Assembly: GCA_016870475.1 (NCBI GenBank)
Contig: VGBO01000016.1
Location: forward strand, 1 to 40,969
Origin: Actinomycetota bacterium
GTDB taxonomy: Bacteria; Actinomycetota; Acidimicrobiia; Acidimicrobiales; CAIXPF01
Direction of reading: 5' to 3'
Length of the DNA: 40,969 nucleotides
Of the stretch, positions 10,444-18,912 are shown piece after piece. The position numbers were made by a program, and so were the translations under genes. The notes beneath the pieces were generated by a model. It saw nothing but the letters and a program-made list of their open reading frames with translations. It had not been told where the DNA came from and searched no databases. Numbering within the stretch: the stretch's first letter is position 1; each line of letters starts with the position of its first letter.

Positions 10444-11957
10444 GGCAGTCGGCCGAGCGCCTCGTCGACGGAGGCCGTCGCCGCGACCAGCGCGACGAGG
10501 TCCGGCCCCGAAAGGGCACGGGCACGGCGGCGGGCGTCGGCTCCCGCCGCGCCGACGAGCAGCTCCTCGTGGCGGGTGGAGGAGCGGTCCGGGGCGACCG
10601 CCGGATGGATCCGCTGCTCGGCGAGGGACCGGTCGAGGTGCAGCTCGAGGTTCGCCCCCTCGCGCAGGTCCTCGAGCACGGCGTCGTCCCCGCGGGTGCC
10701 GGTGCCGGTGGCCACCGTGGCGATCACCGTGAGCGAACCGCCCTCGGCGACGTTGCGGGCCGCACCGAGGAACCGCTTCGCCGGGTAGGTCGGCGATCCG
10801 AGCGGCGACGCGGTGTTGTAGGCGCGGGCGATCCGGGTGATCCCGTCGACGACCACCACCACGTCGTGGCCGGTCTCCACGAGCCGCTTGGCCCGTTCGA
10901 TGGTCATGTCCGCGGCGAGCACGTGCTCGTCGGCGGGCCGGTCGAACGTGGCGGCGACGATCTCGGACTCGACCACCCGCCGCACGTCGGTGACCTCTTC
11001 GGGACGTTCGTCGACGAGCAGCACCAGCAGGGTCACATCGGGGTTGTTCACCTCGACCGCCCGAGCGAGGGAACGGACGAGCGACGACGCCCCGGTGCGC
11101 GGCGGCGCGACCACGATGCCCCGCTGCCCACGGCCCATCGGCGTGAGCAGGTCGATCACCCGGGCGGTGACGTCGTCGGCGTTGTCGGGCCCGACGAGCA
11201 CGAGACGCTCCTCGGGGTGCACCGCGGTGAGGTCGTCGAACCGCAGGCGGCCACGAGCGGCCTCGGGATCGCCGTCGTTGACCTCCTCGACCCGCAGCAG
11301 GGCCGGGTTCTTCTCCCCCCGGCCGGCCGGACGCGACCATCCGGCGACGACGTCACCCTTGCGGAGACTGAACTGGCGGATGAACTTCGCCGGCACGTAC
11401 ACGTCCTCGCGGGAGGGCAGGTGGCCCCGCACCCGCAGGAAGCCGTACCCCTCATCCCGCAGGTCGAGGAGGCCGAGCACCCGGATGGCGTCCGGCGGCA
11501 GGGTCTGCTCGTCACCGTTCGGGCGTTCCCCCGCACCGCGCTCCGCTCCGCCGCGCTCCCCCGCGGCGCCCTCCACGGCGCCCCGGTCACGGCCCCGTCG
11601 ACGGCGGCGCCGACCACCGCCGGCCTGCTCGCCGTCCTCCGTCGTATCCTCGCCGGGGGACTCCTCCGACCCGGCGGAGCTCGCGGGCTCCTCCTCGGGT
11701 TCCTCCACCCGCTCCTCGGCGGGGGCCGCCTCGGGCTCGGGTGCCGGCCGCTGGGCGATGTGCGGCTGCTCGGGCGCCGGCTCCGGCGACGCTGCGGTGG
11801 TGCCGACGCCGGCGGCCTCGAGGATCAAGTCGATGAGCTGTTCCTTGCGGGCACGGGCCGGGGCGCGGCGACCGAGCGCCGCGGCGATCGCCGTGAGCTG
11901 CTCGCGGTCCTTGCGCTGCAGCGCCGCCCGTTCGAGTTCGTTCGCGTCAGCGGGCAC
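10440..11957 (-). CDS. rho: Transcription termination factor Rho homologue with degenerate ATPase motifs
   Basis: Rho-type protein, 505 aa from the GTG at 11957 (GGAGG 5 nt upstream; an ATG at 11969 is the alternative). An N-terminal Rho domain is followed by an acidic/arginine-rich linker (about 55-150) and the cold-shock RNA-binding domain (DEGYGFLRVRG, EDVYVPAKFIRQFSLRKGD, about 160-230). The RecA core keeps the catalytic region VDERPEEVTDV, Walker B VVVVVDGITRIARAYNT and the Arg-finger region STRHEE. The Walker A, however, reads APPRTGASS (284-292) where Rho normally has APPKAGKTM-type: the lysine is Ala290. The Q-loop SGGVD stretch is missing and the R-loop reads REGAN. The C-terminus is also shorter than usual. 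Motor function is therefore doubtful. Confidence 0.9.
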   Translation of the reverse strand: MPADANELERAALQRKDREQLTAIAAALGRRAPARARKEQLIDLILEAAGVGTTAASPEPAPEQPHIAQRPAPEPEAAPAEERVEEPEEEPASSAGSEESPGEDTTEDGEQAGGGRRRRRRGRDRGAVEGAAGERGGAERGAGERPNGDEQTLPPDAIRVLGLLDLRDEGYGFLRVRGHLPSREDVYVPAKFIRQFSLRKGDVVAGWSRPAGRGEKNPALLRVEEVNDGDPEAARGRLRFDDLTAVHPEERLVLVGPDNADDVTARVIDLLTPMGRGQRGIVVAPPRTGASSLVRSLARAVEVNNPDVTLLVLLVDERPEEVTDVRRVVESEIVAATFDRPADEHVLAADMTIERAKRLVETGHDVVVVVDGITRIARAYNTASPLGSPTYPAKRFLGAARNVAEGGSLTVIATVATGTGTRGDDAVLEDLREGANLELHLDRSLAEQRIHPAVAPDRSSTRHEELLVGAAGADARRRARALSGPDLVALVAATASVDEALGRLP

Positions 11958-12020
11958 GTCGTCCTCCATCCCACGACCAAGCCTCCCGGCGGGTCGGGTT
12001 CGTTTCGTCGCACTCCCGGC

Positions 12021-12049
12021 GGCGACGGATTCGTCGCCCAAGGGCCCTT
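12021..12049 (-). promoter_or_regulatory. Hairpin and palindrome in the rho leader
   Basis: In the 132-bp gap between the homoserine-kinase stop and rho there is a perfect hairpin GGCGACG-GATT-CGTCGCC (12021-12038), directly followed by the 10-bp palindrome AAGGGCCCTT (12040-12049). No T-tract is seen. rho leaders are often autoregulated in bacteria; whether this structure does so is inference. Confidence 0.4.
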
Positions 12050-12089
12050 GCGGGCAGATCGGGATCCGGCGGGAACCGGCGGAGTGATG

Positions 12090-13238
12090 CTATCGCTCGA
12101 GCAGCACGGCCATGAGGTCGTGCGCCGCGACCGGCTCGAGGCCGGCGACACCGGCCTCGCTGTAGGTGCCGCCCGGGCCGTCGACGCGCGAGTCCACGAG
12201 CAGGTAGGGCACCGGGTCGGGCGTGTGGGTGCGCAGGCGCAGTGGCGTCGCGTGGTCGGGCAGCAGCAGGAGCCGCCAGTCCCCCATGTCGTCGAGGGCC
12301 GGGATGAGGTCGGCGAGAACCCGAGCGTCCCAGTTCTCGAGGGCGCGCACCTTCTCGGCGACGTCGCCCGCGTGGCCCGCCTCGTCGGACGCCTCGATGT
12401 GGACGATCCACAGGTCCGCACCGTCGCGCAGCCCGGCGATCGCCGCGTCGCGCATGCCCTCGTAGTTCGTGTCGAACCAGGCGTTCGCGCCGGGCACCTC
12501 GACGACGTCGAGCCCGGCGAGCACCCCGAGGCCCCGCACGAGGTCGACCTCGGTCACGAGCCCACCCCGTAGGCCGAACCGGTCGGCGAGCGCCGGCATC
12601 GCCGGACCGGGGCCTTGCCCCCAGAGCCAGATCTGGTTCGCGTCGAGCCCGAAGCGCCCGAGCACCGCGCGCGACCGTTCCATCAGCTCGACGAGGTGCG
12701 GTGCGGCGGCGCCCGTGGGCAGGACCGACGGCTTGCCGGTCAGGTCGTGGGGCGGCACGCAGTCGGCGTCGGTCCAGTCCGGCGGTGCGAGCATGATGTG
12801 GCGGTACTTGACCCCCGGGTGGAACGACACGTCGCCACCGAGCTCGGCGTCGAGCGCCCGGATCACCTCGGCCGCAGCGTCGGAATCGGGGTGCCCGCCC
12901 GCGAAGTCGACCATCGTCCCGTCGGGCCCGACGGTCACGAGGTTGCAGCGGTACGCGACCCGCCCGGTGAGGTCGAGACGCATCGCCGCGGCCTCGATCG
13001 GGGCACGGCCGGTGTGGTAGCGGGCCGGGTCGTACCCGAAGATCGCCATGTTCCCGACGTCGCTCCCCGGCGGCATGCCGGCGGGGATCGTCGCCGCGCG
13101 GCCGACCGTGCCCCGGGCGGCGAGGGACCGCAGCACCGGAAGGTCGGCGGCCTCGAGCGGGGTGCGCCCGCCGAGCTCGTCGACCGGTTCGTCGGAACAG
13201 CCGTCGGGAACACAGACCACGTACTTCATCGCATCCAT
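12090..13238 (-). CDS. ApgM-type phosphoglycerate mutase-like protein, proposed homoserine kinase
   Basis: Alkaline-phosphatase-superfamily protein of 382 aa, related to archaeal-type cofactor-independent phosphoglycerate mutase. Metal-site signatures are visible: VPDGCSDEP near the N-terminus, SDVGNMAIFGYDP (with the phospho-accepting Ser position), HIEASDEAGHAGD and LLPDHATP. It lies 9 bp after thrC and in the exact place of thrB in the related mycobacterial cluster, and no classical GHMP-type ThrB is nearby. A subfamily of ApgM-like proteins next to thr genes has been proposed to act as homoserine kinase, which would supply O-phosphohomoserine to ThrC. The specific role is inference; phosphoglycerate mutase is the alternative. 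ATG 13238 (GAGGTG upstream) is preferred over ATG 13229. Confidence 0.82.
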   Translation of the reverse strand: MDAMKYVVCVPDGCSDEPVDELGGRTPLEAADLPVLRSLAARGTVGRAATIPAGMPPGSDVGNMAIFGYDPARYHTGRAPIEAAAMRLDLTGRVAYRCNLVTVGPDGTMVDFAGGHPDSDAAAEVIRALDAELGGDVSFHPGVKYRHIMLAPPDWTDADCVPPHDLTGKPSVLPTGAAAPHLVELMERSRAVLGRFGLDANQIWLWGQGPGPAMPALADRFGLRGGLVTEVDLVRGLGVLAGLDVVEVPGANAWFDTNYEGMRDAAIAGLRDGADLWIVHIEASDEAGHAGDVAEKVRALENWDARVLADLIPALDDMGDWRLLLLPDHATPLRLRTHTPDPVPYLLVDSRVDGPGGTYSEAGVAGLEPVAAHDLMAVLLER

Positions 13239-13247
13239 GATGGCACC

Positions 13248-14636
13248 TCAGTTCGTGCGAACCGCTGCCGAGACGAATCGCTCGACGGCGGCGAGATCGT
13301 TCGGGAGCGTGGTGCAGCGTTCCGGCCGCTCGAACAGATCGGCGAGCCGGTCCGGCAGCGCGGGACGCACCCCGGTCGCCCGTTCCACGGCGTCGGGGAA
13401 CTTGGCGGGGTGCGCGGTAGCGAGCACGATCGTGGGCGTCCCCGCCGGACCGGGCACGGACCGTGCGGCCGCGATGCCCACGGCGGTGTGCGGGTCGACG
13501 AGCAGACCGTGGCGGTCGTGGACGTCGCGGATGACGGCGAGGGTCCCCTCGTCGTCGCAGCGCGCCGCTTCGAAGTGGGTGTCGATCCCCCGGCGCTGCG
13601 CCTCGGTGAGCTCGACCGATCCGGCGGTCCGGAACCGGGCGAGCTGCGCCGCGGTCGCTGCGCCGTCGCGGCCGGCGAGCTCGAACAGGAGGCGTTCGAA
13701 GTTCGAGGACACCTGGATGTCCATCGACGGGCTGAGCGTCGGCACGACACCGTCGAGCGCCATCGTCCCCGTGTGGAACGCACGGGTGAGGATGTCGTTG
13801 CGGTTCGACGCGACGACGAGCCGTTCGACCGGGAGGCCCATCGCCCGGGCCCCCCACCCCGCGTACACGTTGCCGAAGTTGCCGGTCGGCACGACGAAAC
13901 GGACGGGTCGGCCCCCGAAGATGGCGGCGGTGGTCACGTAGTAGACGATCTGGGCCATCACCCGGGCCCAGTTGATCGAGTTCACGGCGGTCAGGTGCAC
14001 GGCGTCCCGGAACGCGCCGTCGGCGAACGCGGCCTTCACGAGGTCCTGGCAGTCGTCGAAGGTCCCCTCGACGGCGACGTTGAACACGTTCGGGGCGTCG
14101 ACGGTCGTCATCTGGCGGCGCTGCACCTCCGAGACCCGACCGTGGGGGTGAAGGATCACGCAGTCGACGGCGGCCCGGTCGCGCAGCGCCTCGATGGCAG
14201 CCGACCCGGTGTCCCCCGAGGTCGCGCCGAGCACCGTCACCCGGCCACCCCGCCGGGCCAGTTCGTGGTCGAAGAGCCGTCCGACGAGCTGGAGCGCGAC
14301 GTCCTTGAAGGCGAGCGTCGGACCCCGGTAGAGCTCGGCGAGGTACACGTCACCGTCGAGGGGGACGAGCGGGACGACCTCGGGGGTGTCGAAGCACGCG
14401 TAGGCGTCGGCGACGATCGCCTCGAACGTGGCGCGGTCGAGCGCCCCCTCCACGAACGGCCACATGACCTCGACCGCCGCAGCGGCGTAGCCCCGTTCGG
14501 CGGCCTCCCGCCAGGTCGGAGGGAGTGTCGGCCAGCTCTCCGGCACGTACAGGCCACCGTCGTCCGCGAGGCCGGCGAGGAGCACGTCGGCGAACCCGAG
14601 CGTCGGGGCGCTCCCGCGGGTGGACACGTAGCGCAT
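13248..14636 (-). CDS. thrC: Threonine synthase
   Basis: PLP enzyme of 462 aa that converts O-phosphohomoserine to threonine, the last step of the pathway. It is the long, E. coli/yeast-type form. It opens with MRYVSTRGSAPTLGFADVLL. The Schiff-base lysine is in GPTLAFKDVALQLV, and the PLP-phosphate loop region is GATSGDTGSAA. VPTGNFGNVYAGW and SNFERLLFEL are also family-like. It starts with ATG 3 bp after hom and is followed closely by the proposed homoserine kinase. Confidence 0.96.
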   Translation of the reverse strand: MRYVSTRGSAPTLGFADVLLAGLADDGGLYVPESWPTLPPTWREAAERGYAAAAVEVMWPFVEGALDRATFEAIVADAYACFDTPEVVPLVPLDGDVYLAELYRGPTLAFKDVALQLVGRLFDHELARRGGRVTVLGATSGDTGSAAIEALRDRAAVDCVILHPHGRVSEVQRRQMTTVDAPNVFNVAVEGTFDDCQDLVKAAFADGAFRDAVHLTAVNSINWARVMAQIVYYVTTAAIFGGRPVRFVVPTGNFGNVYAGWGARAMGLPVERLVVASNRNDILTRAFHTGTMALDGVVPTLSPSMDIQVSSNFERLLFELAGRDGAATAAQLARFRTAGSVELTEAQRRGIDTHFEAARCDDEGTLAVIRDVHDRHGLLVDPHTAVGIAAARSVPGPAGTPTIVLATAHPAKFPDAVERATGVRPALPDRLADLFERPERCTTLPNDLAAVERFVSAAVRTN

Positions 14637-14639
14637 TCC

Positions 14640-15929
14640 TCACACCACCCCGATGACCCGCAGCACGCTGTCCACCGACAGCACGTCGGCGAGGTCCGCG
14701 AGGTCGGCGAGGGTCGCGCGCATGGCCGACTCGGCGACGGCGTGCGTGATGAAGACCAGGTGCGCCCGGTCCTCGGCGTCCTCCTGCTCGAGCGAGCGGA
14801 TCGACACGCCGTGGTCGGCGAAGGTGGCCGCGACCCGGGCGAGGACGCCGGGGCGGTCGGCGACGGTGAGCTGCACCGAGAACGCGCACTCCGCGTCGTC
14901 GAGCGGGCGGATCCGGGCCGGGCGGAGCGCGCCGATGCTCGCCGAGGTGCCGACGCGGAGGTTCAGCGCCGCGTCGACGACGTCGCCGAGCACGGCCGAC
15001 GCCGTCGGGTCCCCACCGGCGCCGCGCCCGTAGAACATGAGCTCGCCGACCGCGTCGCCCTCGATGAACACCGCGTTGAACGCGTCGTTCACCGCGGCGA
15101 GCGGATGGCCGAGCGGCACGAGCGTGGGGTGCACCCGGACACCGACGCTGCCGTCGTGGTGGGACTCGGCGATCGCCAACAGCTTGATCCGGAACCCCCG
15201 ACGATCCGCCGCGGCGATGTCGGCGGCGGTGACCCCGCGGATGCCCTCACGGGCCACGTCGTCGGCGCGCACGGCGCACCCGAACGCGATCGTGGCGAGC
15301 ACGGCGGCCTTCGCCGCCGCGTCGTGACCGTCGACGTCGGCGGTCGGGTCCGCCTCGGCGTACCCGAGCGCCTGCGCCTCGGCGAGAGCGTCCGCGTAGT
15401 CGGCGCCGGAGCTCGTCATGCGGGTGAGGATGTAGTTCGTCGTGCCGTTCACGATGCCGAGCACCCGTCGCACCTGCTCGCCACGCAAGGACTCCCGCAA
15501 CGGACGGATGATCGGGATGCCACCCGCGACCGCGGCCTCGAACAGCAGGTCCACGCCCGCCGCGTCGGCCGCCGCGTACAGCTCCGGGCCGGCGCTGGCG
15601 AGGAGCGCCTTGTTGGCGGTGACCACCGGCTTGTGCGCGGCGAGCGCCGCCATGACGAGCGTGCGGGCGGGTTCGACGCCGCCCATCAGCTCGACGACGA
15701 GGTCGACGTCGGGGGCGGCGACCACGGCGGCGGGGTCGGTGCCGAACCGGTCGGCGCCGAGCGAGCCGTCGCCGGCCGGCCTCGGGCTCCGGGCAGCCAC
15801 CCGCGTGATCTCGAGTCGCACCCCGGTGCGCGCCTCGATCGCCGCGCCGCGGCGGTCGAGCAGCGCGACGAGGGCACGACCGACGGTTCCATGGCCCAGG
15901 AGGCCGATGCGCACGGTGTGGGAGGACAC
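14640..15929 (-). CDS. hom: Homoserine dehydrogenase with C-terminal ACT domain
   Basis: NAD(P)-dependent enzyme of 429 aa that reduces aspartate semialdehyde to homoserine. The Rossmann motif is GLLGHGTVGRALV. Catalytic-domain motifs are TANKALLA, GIVNGTTNYILTRM and EADPTADVDGHDAAAK. An ACT domain (about 350-425, SVQLTVADRPGVLARVAATF) implies feedback control by threonine. The start is GTG at 15929, 8 nt after a TAGGCT -10 box, so the mRNA is probably leaderless and this gene can be transcribed independently of lysA. Confidence 0.97.
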   Translation of the reverse strand: MSSHTVRIGLLGHGTVGRALVALLDRRGAAIEARTGVRLEITRVAARSPRPAGDGSLGADRFGTDPAAVVAAPDVDLVVELMGGVEPARTLVMAALAAHKPVVTANKALLASAGPELYAAADAAGVDLLFEAAVAGGIPIIRPLRESLRGEQVRRVLGIVNGTTNYILTRMTSSGADYADALAEAQALGYAEADPTADVDGHDAAAKAAVLATIAFGCAVRADDVAREGIRGVTAADIAAADRRGFRIKLLAIAESHHDGSVGVRVHPTLVPLGHPLAAVNDAFNAVFIEGDAVGELMFYGRGAGGDPTASAVLGDVVDAALNLRVGTSASIGALRPARIRPLDDAECAFSVQLTVADRPGVLARVAATFADHGVSIRSLEQEDAEDRAHLVFITHAVAESAMRATLADLADLADVLSVDSVLRVIGVV

Positions 15930-15937
15930 GGCGAGCG

Positions 15938-15943
15938 AGCCTA
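15938..15943 (-). promoter_or_regulatory. Candidate -10 box of a leaderless hom transcript
   Basis: TAGGCT on the minus strand, 8 nt before the hom GTG. The spacing would put the transcription start at the start codon. No clear -35 hexamer is seen. Confidence 0.45.
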
Positions 15944-15965
15944 CCGGCCACCCGGCCGCGGTCGG

Positions 15966-17255
15966 TCAGCCGTCGCCGAGGAGGGCGTCGGTGCGCAACA
16001 GGTCGGCGTCGGTCTCCCGCCGGACCACGAGCCGGGCGCGTCCGTCCGCGACGAACACGACCGCCGGGCGGGGCATGCGGTTGTAGTTCGACCCCATGGC
16101 GAACCCGTACGCCCCCGTCACCGGGGTGGCGAGCACGTCACCGACCGCGAGGTCGGCGGGCACGGCCGCCTCGTGGAGGAGGACGTCACCGGACTCGCAG
16201 TGCTTGCCGACCACCCGCACGGCCCGCGGTCGGTCGGCACCGACCGCTCGAGGCAGGAACGCCTCGTACTCGCTGCCGTAGAGCGCCGGGCGCGGGTTGT
16301 CGATCATGCCGCCGTCGACCGCCACGTAGGTTCGCACCCCGGGGATGTCCTTCACCGTGCCGACCGTGTAGAGCGTCACCGCTGCGGAGGCGGCGATGAC
16401 CCGGCCAGGCTCGGCAGACACGGTGGCGTCGATCCCGAGCGCCCGGCACGCCTCTGCCACCCGTGCCCCCCACGCCGGGATCCGTTCGGTCGTCTCGCCT
16501 TCCACGTAGGCGACGCCGAGTCCGCCGCCGATGTTCAGCTCGGGCAGGCCGCAGGACCGCACGAACGGGGCGATCACCTCCATCGCCCGGGCGAAGCTGT
16601 CGGTGCGGAAGATCTGCGAGCCGATGTGCACGTGCAGGCCGACGAGATCGACCGGGGAGCCGGGCGCCCGCAGACGGGCGACGGCGCGTTCGGCCGCACC
16701 GTCACGGAGACCGAACCCGAACTTGGAGTCCTCCTGGCCGGTCGACACGTAGTCGTGGGTGTGCGCCTCGACCCCCGGGGTGACGCGCACGAGCGCCGCG
16801 GGCCGCCGCAGGCCGTCCGCGACGAGGCCTTCGAGCCGGTCGATCTCGTCGAAGGAGTCCACGACGATGCGACCGACCCCTGCGGCGAGCGCCTCGCGGA
16901 GCTCCTCGGTCGACTTGTTGTTGCCGTGCAGCAGCAGATCCGCGGCCGGCACCCCCGCCCGGAGCGCGAGCCCGAGCTCCCCGCCCGACGCGACGTCGAG
17001 CCGCATGCCCTCCTCGTGCGCGAGCCGGGCCATCGCCCCGCAGAGGAACGCCTTCGTCGCGTAGTACACGCCGCCGGGGAACGCAGCGACCGCCTCCCGG
17101 CAACGCGCCCGGAGGTGGGCCTCGTCGTAGACGAACAGCGGGGTGCCGTACGTGTCGGCGAGGTCGGTGAGCCGCACCCCGCCGACGAGGAGGCCCCCGT
17201 CGTCGGCGACGGTCGCCGTCTCCGGCAGGAGTGCGTGGTCGATCGGCGCGGCCAC
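15966..17255 (-). CDS. lysA: Diaminopimelate decarboxylase
   Basis: PLP enzyme of about 429 aa making L-lysine from meso-diaminopimelate. It is an alanine-racemase-fold barrel with the PLP lysine in GVYYATKAFLC. Other family motifs are DVASGGELGLALRAG, HGNNKS, GLHVHIGSQI, LNIGGGLGVAY, the C-terminal-domain CESGDVL (catalytic Cys) and TGAYGFAMGSNYN. The start is taken as GTG 17255, giving MAAPIDHALLPETA; there is only a weak ribosome binding site, and the open frame extends further upstream into argS. It lies 5 bp after the argS stop. Confidence 0.94.
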   Translation of the reverse strand: MAAPIDHALLPETATVADDGGLLVGGVRLTDLADTYGTPLFVYDEAHLRARCREAVAAFPGGVYYATKAFLCGAMARLAHEEGMRLDVASGGELGLALRAGVPAADLLLHGNNKSTEELREALAAGVGRIVVDSFDEIDRLEGLVADGLRRPAALVRVTPGVEAHTHDYVSTGQEDSKFGFGLRDGAAERAVARLRAPGSPVDLVGLHVHIGSQIFRTDSFARAMEVIAPFVRSCGLPELNIGGGLGVAYVEGETTERIPAWGARVAEACRALGIDATVSAEPGRVIAASAAVTLYTVGTVKDIPGVRTYVAVDGGMIDNPRPALYGSEYEAFLPRAVGADRPRAVRVVGKHCESGDVLLHEAAVPADLAVGDVLATPVTGAYGFAMGSNYNRMPRPAVVFVADGRARLVVRRETDADLLRTDALLGDG

Positions 17256-17260
17256 GACGC

Positions 17261-18865
17261 CTACATCTGCTCGGGCGCGGACACGCCGAGGAGGTCGAGG
17301 CCGATCCCGAGGCCGATCCGTGCCGACTCGACGAGCCACAGTCGGGCCTGGGTGACCTCGTCGGTGACCCCCTCCCCGAGCACGCGGCAGTCGTGGTAGA
17401 AGCCGTGGAACGCGCCGGCGAGCTCGCGCACCCAGGTGGTCACCCGGTGCGGCGCCCGTTCCGTGCACGCCCCGACGACCGTGTCGGGCAGCTCGGCGAG
17501 GACCCGCAGCACGTCGAGTTCCCGCTCCTCGACGAGCACCCTGAGGTCCACGTCGGCGAGGGGGCGACGGATGACGCCCGCCTCAGCGGCGGTGCGAGCG
17601 AGGGAGCAGATCCGGGCGTGCGCGTACTGCACGTAGAACACCGGGTTCTCCATCGCCTTCGAGGAGATCACGGCGAGGTCGACCGTCTGGCGGGTGTCGA
17701 GGGACTGCAGCAGGAACGTGAGGCGGGCGGCGTCGACCCCGACCTCGTCCACGACCTCGGCGAGGGTCACCATCGTGCCCGCCCGCTTGGACAGGCGGAC
17801 CTCCTCACCGTCGCGCTTGAGGGTGACGAGCTGCCCGAGGATCACCTCGACGTCCTCACGACGCCGGCCGAGCGCCTCGACCCCGGCGACGAGTCGGGCG
17901 ACGTAGCCGTGGTGGTCGGCCCCCCACACGTCGATGACCTGGTCGTAGCCCCGGGCGAACTTGTCGCGGTGGTAGGCGATGTCGGGGCACAGGTAGGTGT
18001 ACTCGCCGTCGGACTTGACGAGCACCCGGTCCTTGTCGTCGCCGAAGTCGGTCGACCGCAACCACGTGGCGCCGTCGGCGACGTAGGTCACGCCCCGCGC
18101 AGCGAGTTCGGCGAGCGTGGCGTCGATCGCCCCGCTGTCCAGCAGGGACCGTTCGGAGAACCACGTGTCGAAGTGCACCCCGACCGCGTCGAGGGTCTCC
18201 CGCAGGTCCTGGCGGACCCGGGCGTACCCCCATTCGACGGGGTCGACGTCGTCGGGCATCTCCGCCGCCCACTCCTCGAGGTAGACGCCCTGGTAGCCGC
18301 CCTCGGGAAGGTCCGTACCGGCCTTGCGGGCGGCGAGCGATGCGCCGAACAGGCCCATCTGCACGCCGCGGTCGTTGAGGTAGTACTCCCGGTCGGCCCG
18401 GTACCCGCAGCGGTTCAGCAGGTTCACGAGCGCGTCGCCGTAGGCCGCCCAACGGCCGCCGCCGGCGTGCAGCGGGCCGGTCGGGTTCGCGGAGACGAAC
18501 TCGACGTTGACCCGGCGGCCGCCGCCGAGGTCGGGTCGGGCGTAGCCCTCCGGCCCCTCGGTGACGACGGTGCGCAGCACGTCGTGCAGCCACGTCGGGG
18601 CGAGGTGGAAGTTCACGAACCCCGGCCCGGCGATCTCGACCCGGTCCACGTGCGCCGGCGGTGCCGCGGCCAGATCGGCGACGAGTTCGGCGGCGAGGTC
18701 GCGGGGCGGACGTCCGACGGCCTTCGCCGAGACGAGCGCGACGTTGGTCGACCAGTCACCGTGCTCACGGCGGGCCGGGCGCTCGAGCTGCACGGGGACC
18801 GCGGGGTCGCCCCCGAGGCGGCCCACGGCGGCGGCGACGGCGGCGGCGAGGTCGTCCCGGATCAC
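17261..18865 (-). CDS. argS: Arginyl-tRNA synthetase
   Basis: Class I aminoacyl-tRNA synthetase, 534 aa. The ArgRS N-terminal domain (about 1-90) binds tRNA. The catalytic core has SANPTGPLHAGGGRWAAYGD, the actinobacterial form of HIGH, and a KMSKS equivalent VRLSKRAGT. The C-terminal DALR anticodon-binding domain ends at LGVSAPEQM. The start is GTG 18865, 8 nt behind a TAGCGT -10 box, so it is probably leaderless. It begins the argS-lysA-hom-thrC-rho block seen in mycobacteria. A tRNA-Arg gene lies about 900 bp away on the other strand. Confidence 0.97.
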   Translation of the reverse strand: MIRDDLAAAVAAAVGRLGGDPAVPVQLERPARREHGDWSTNVALVSAKAVGRPPRDLAAELVADLAAAPPAHVDRVEIAGPGFVNFHLAPTWLHDVLRTVVTEGPEGYARPDLGGGRRVNVEFVSANPTGPLHAGGGRWAAYGDALVNLLNRCGYRADREYYLNDRGVQMGLFGASLAARKAGTDLPEGGYQGVYLEEWAAEMPDDVDPVEWGYARVRQDLRETLDAVGVHFDTWFSERSLLDSGAIDATLAELAARGVTYVADGATWLRSTDFGDDKDRVLVKSDGEYTYLCPDIAYHRDKFARGYDQVIDVWGADHHGYVARLVAGVEALGRRREDVEVILGQLVTLKRDGEEVRLSKRAGTMVTLAEVVDEVGVDAARLTFLLQSLDTRQTVDLAVISSKAMENPVFYVQYAHARICSLARTAAEAGVIRRPLADVDLRVLVEERELDVLRVLAELPDTVVGACTERAPHRVTTWVRELAGAFHGFYHDCRVLGEGVTDEVTQARLWLVESARIGLGIGLDLLGVSAPEQM

Positions 18866-18873
18866 GGGCGGAC

Positions 18874-18879
18874 ACGCTA
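18874..18879 (-). promoter_or_regulatory. Candidate -10 box of a leaderless argS transcript
   Basis: TAGCGT on the minus strand, 8 nt before the argS GTG, within the 47-bp divergent space to the crotonase gene. The identical hexamer precedes ispD, the LCP gene and the phosphomutase gene. Confidence 0.5.
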
Positions 18880-18912
18880 CCCGCAGGGCACCGCACCTGG
18901 GAGACTGCGCCG

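Noticed and set aside
12615-17399. A 1594-codon open frame on the plus strand
   Set aside because: It is the antisense shadow of hom, thrC, lysA and the homoserine-kinase gene, produced by high-GC codon bias. Its translation is Arg/His/Asp/Gly-rich with no domain, while the opposite strand has complete recognisable enzymes.
17261-18865. Degenerate HIGH motif (HAGG) in ArgRS as a sign of inactivity
   Set aside because: HIGG-like forms occur in functional actinobacterial ArgRS, and the KMSKS-equivalent and other domains are intact.
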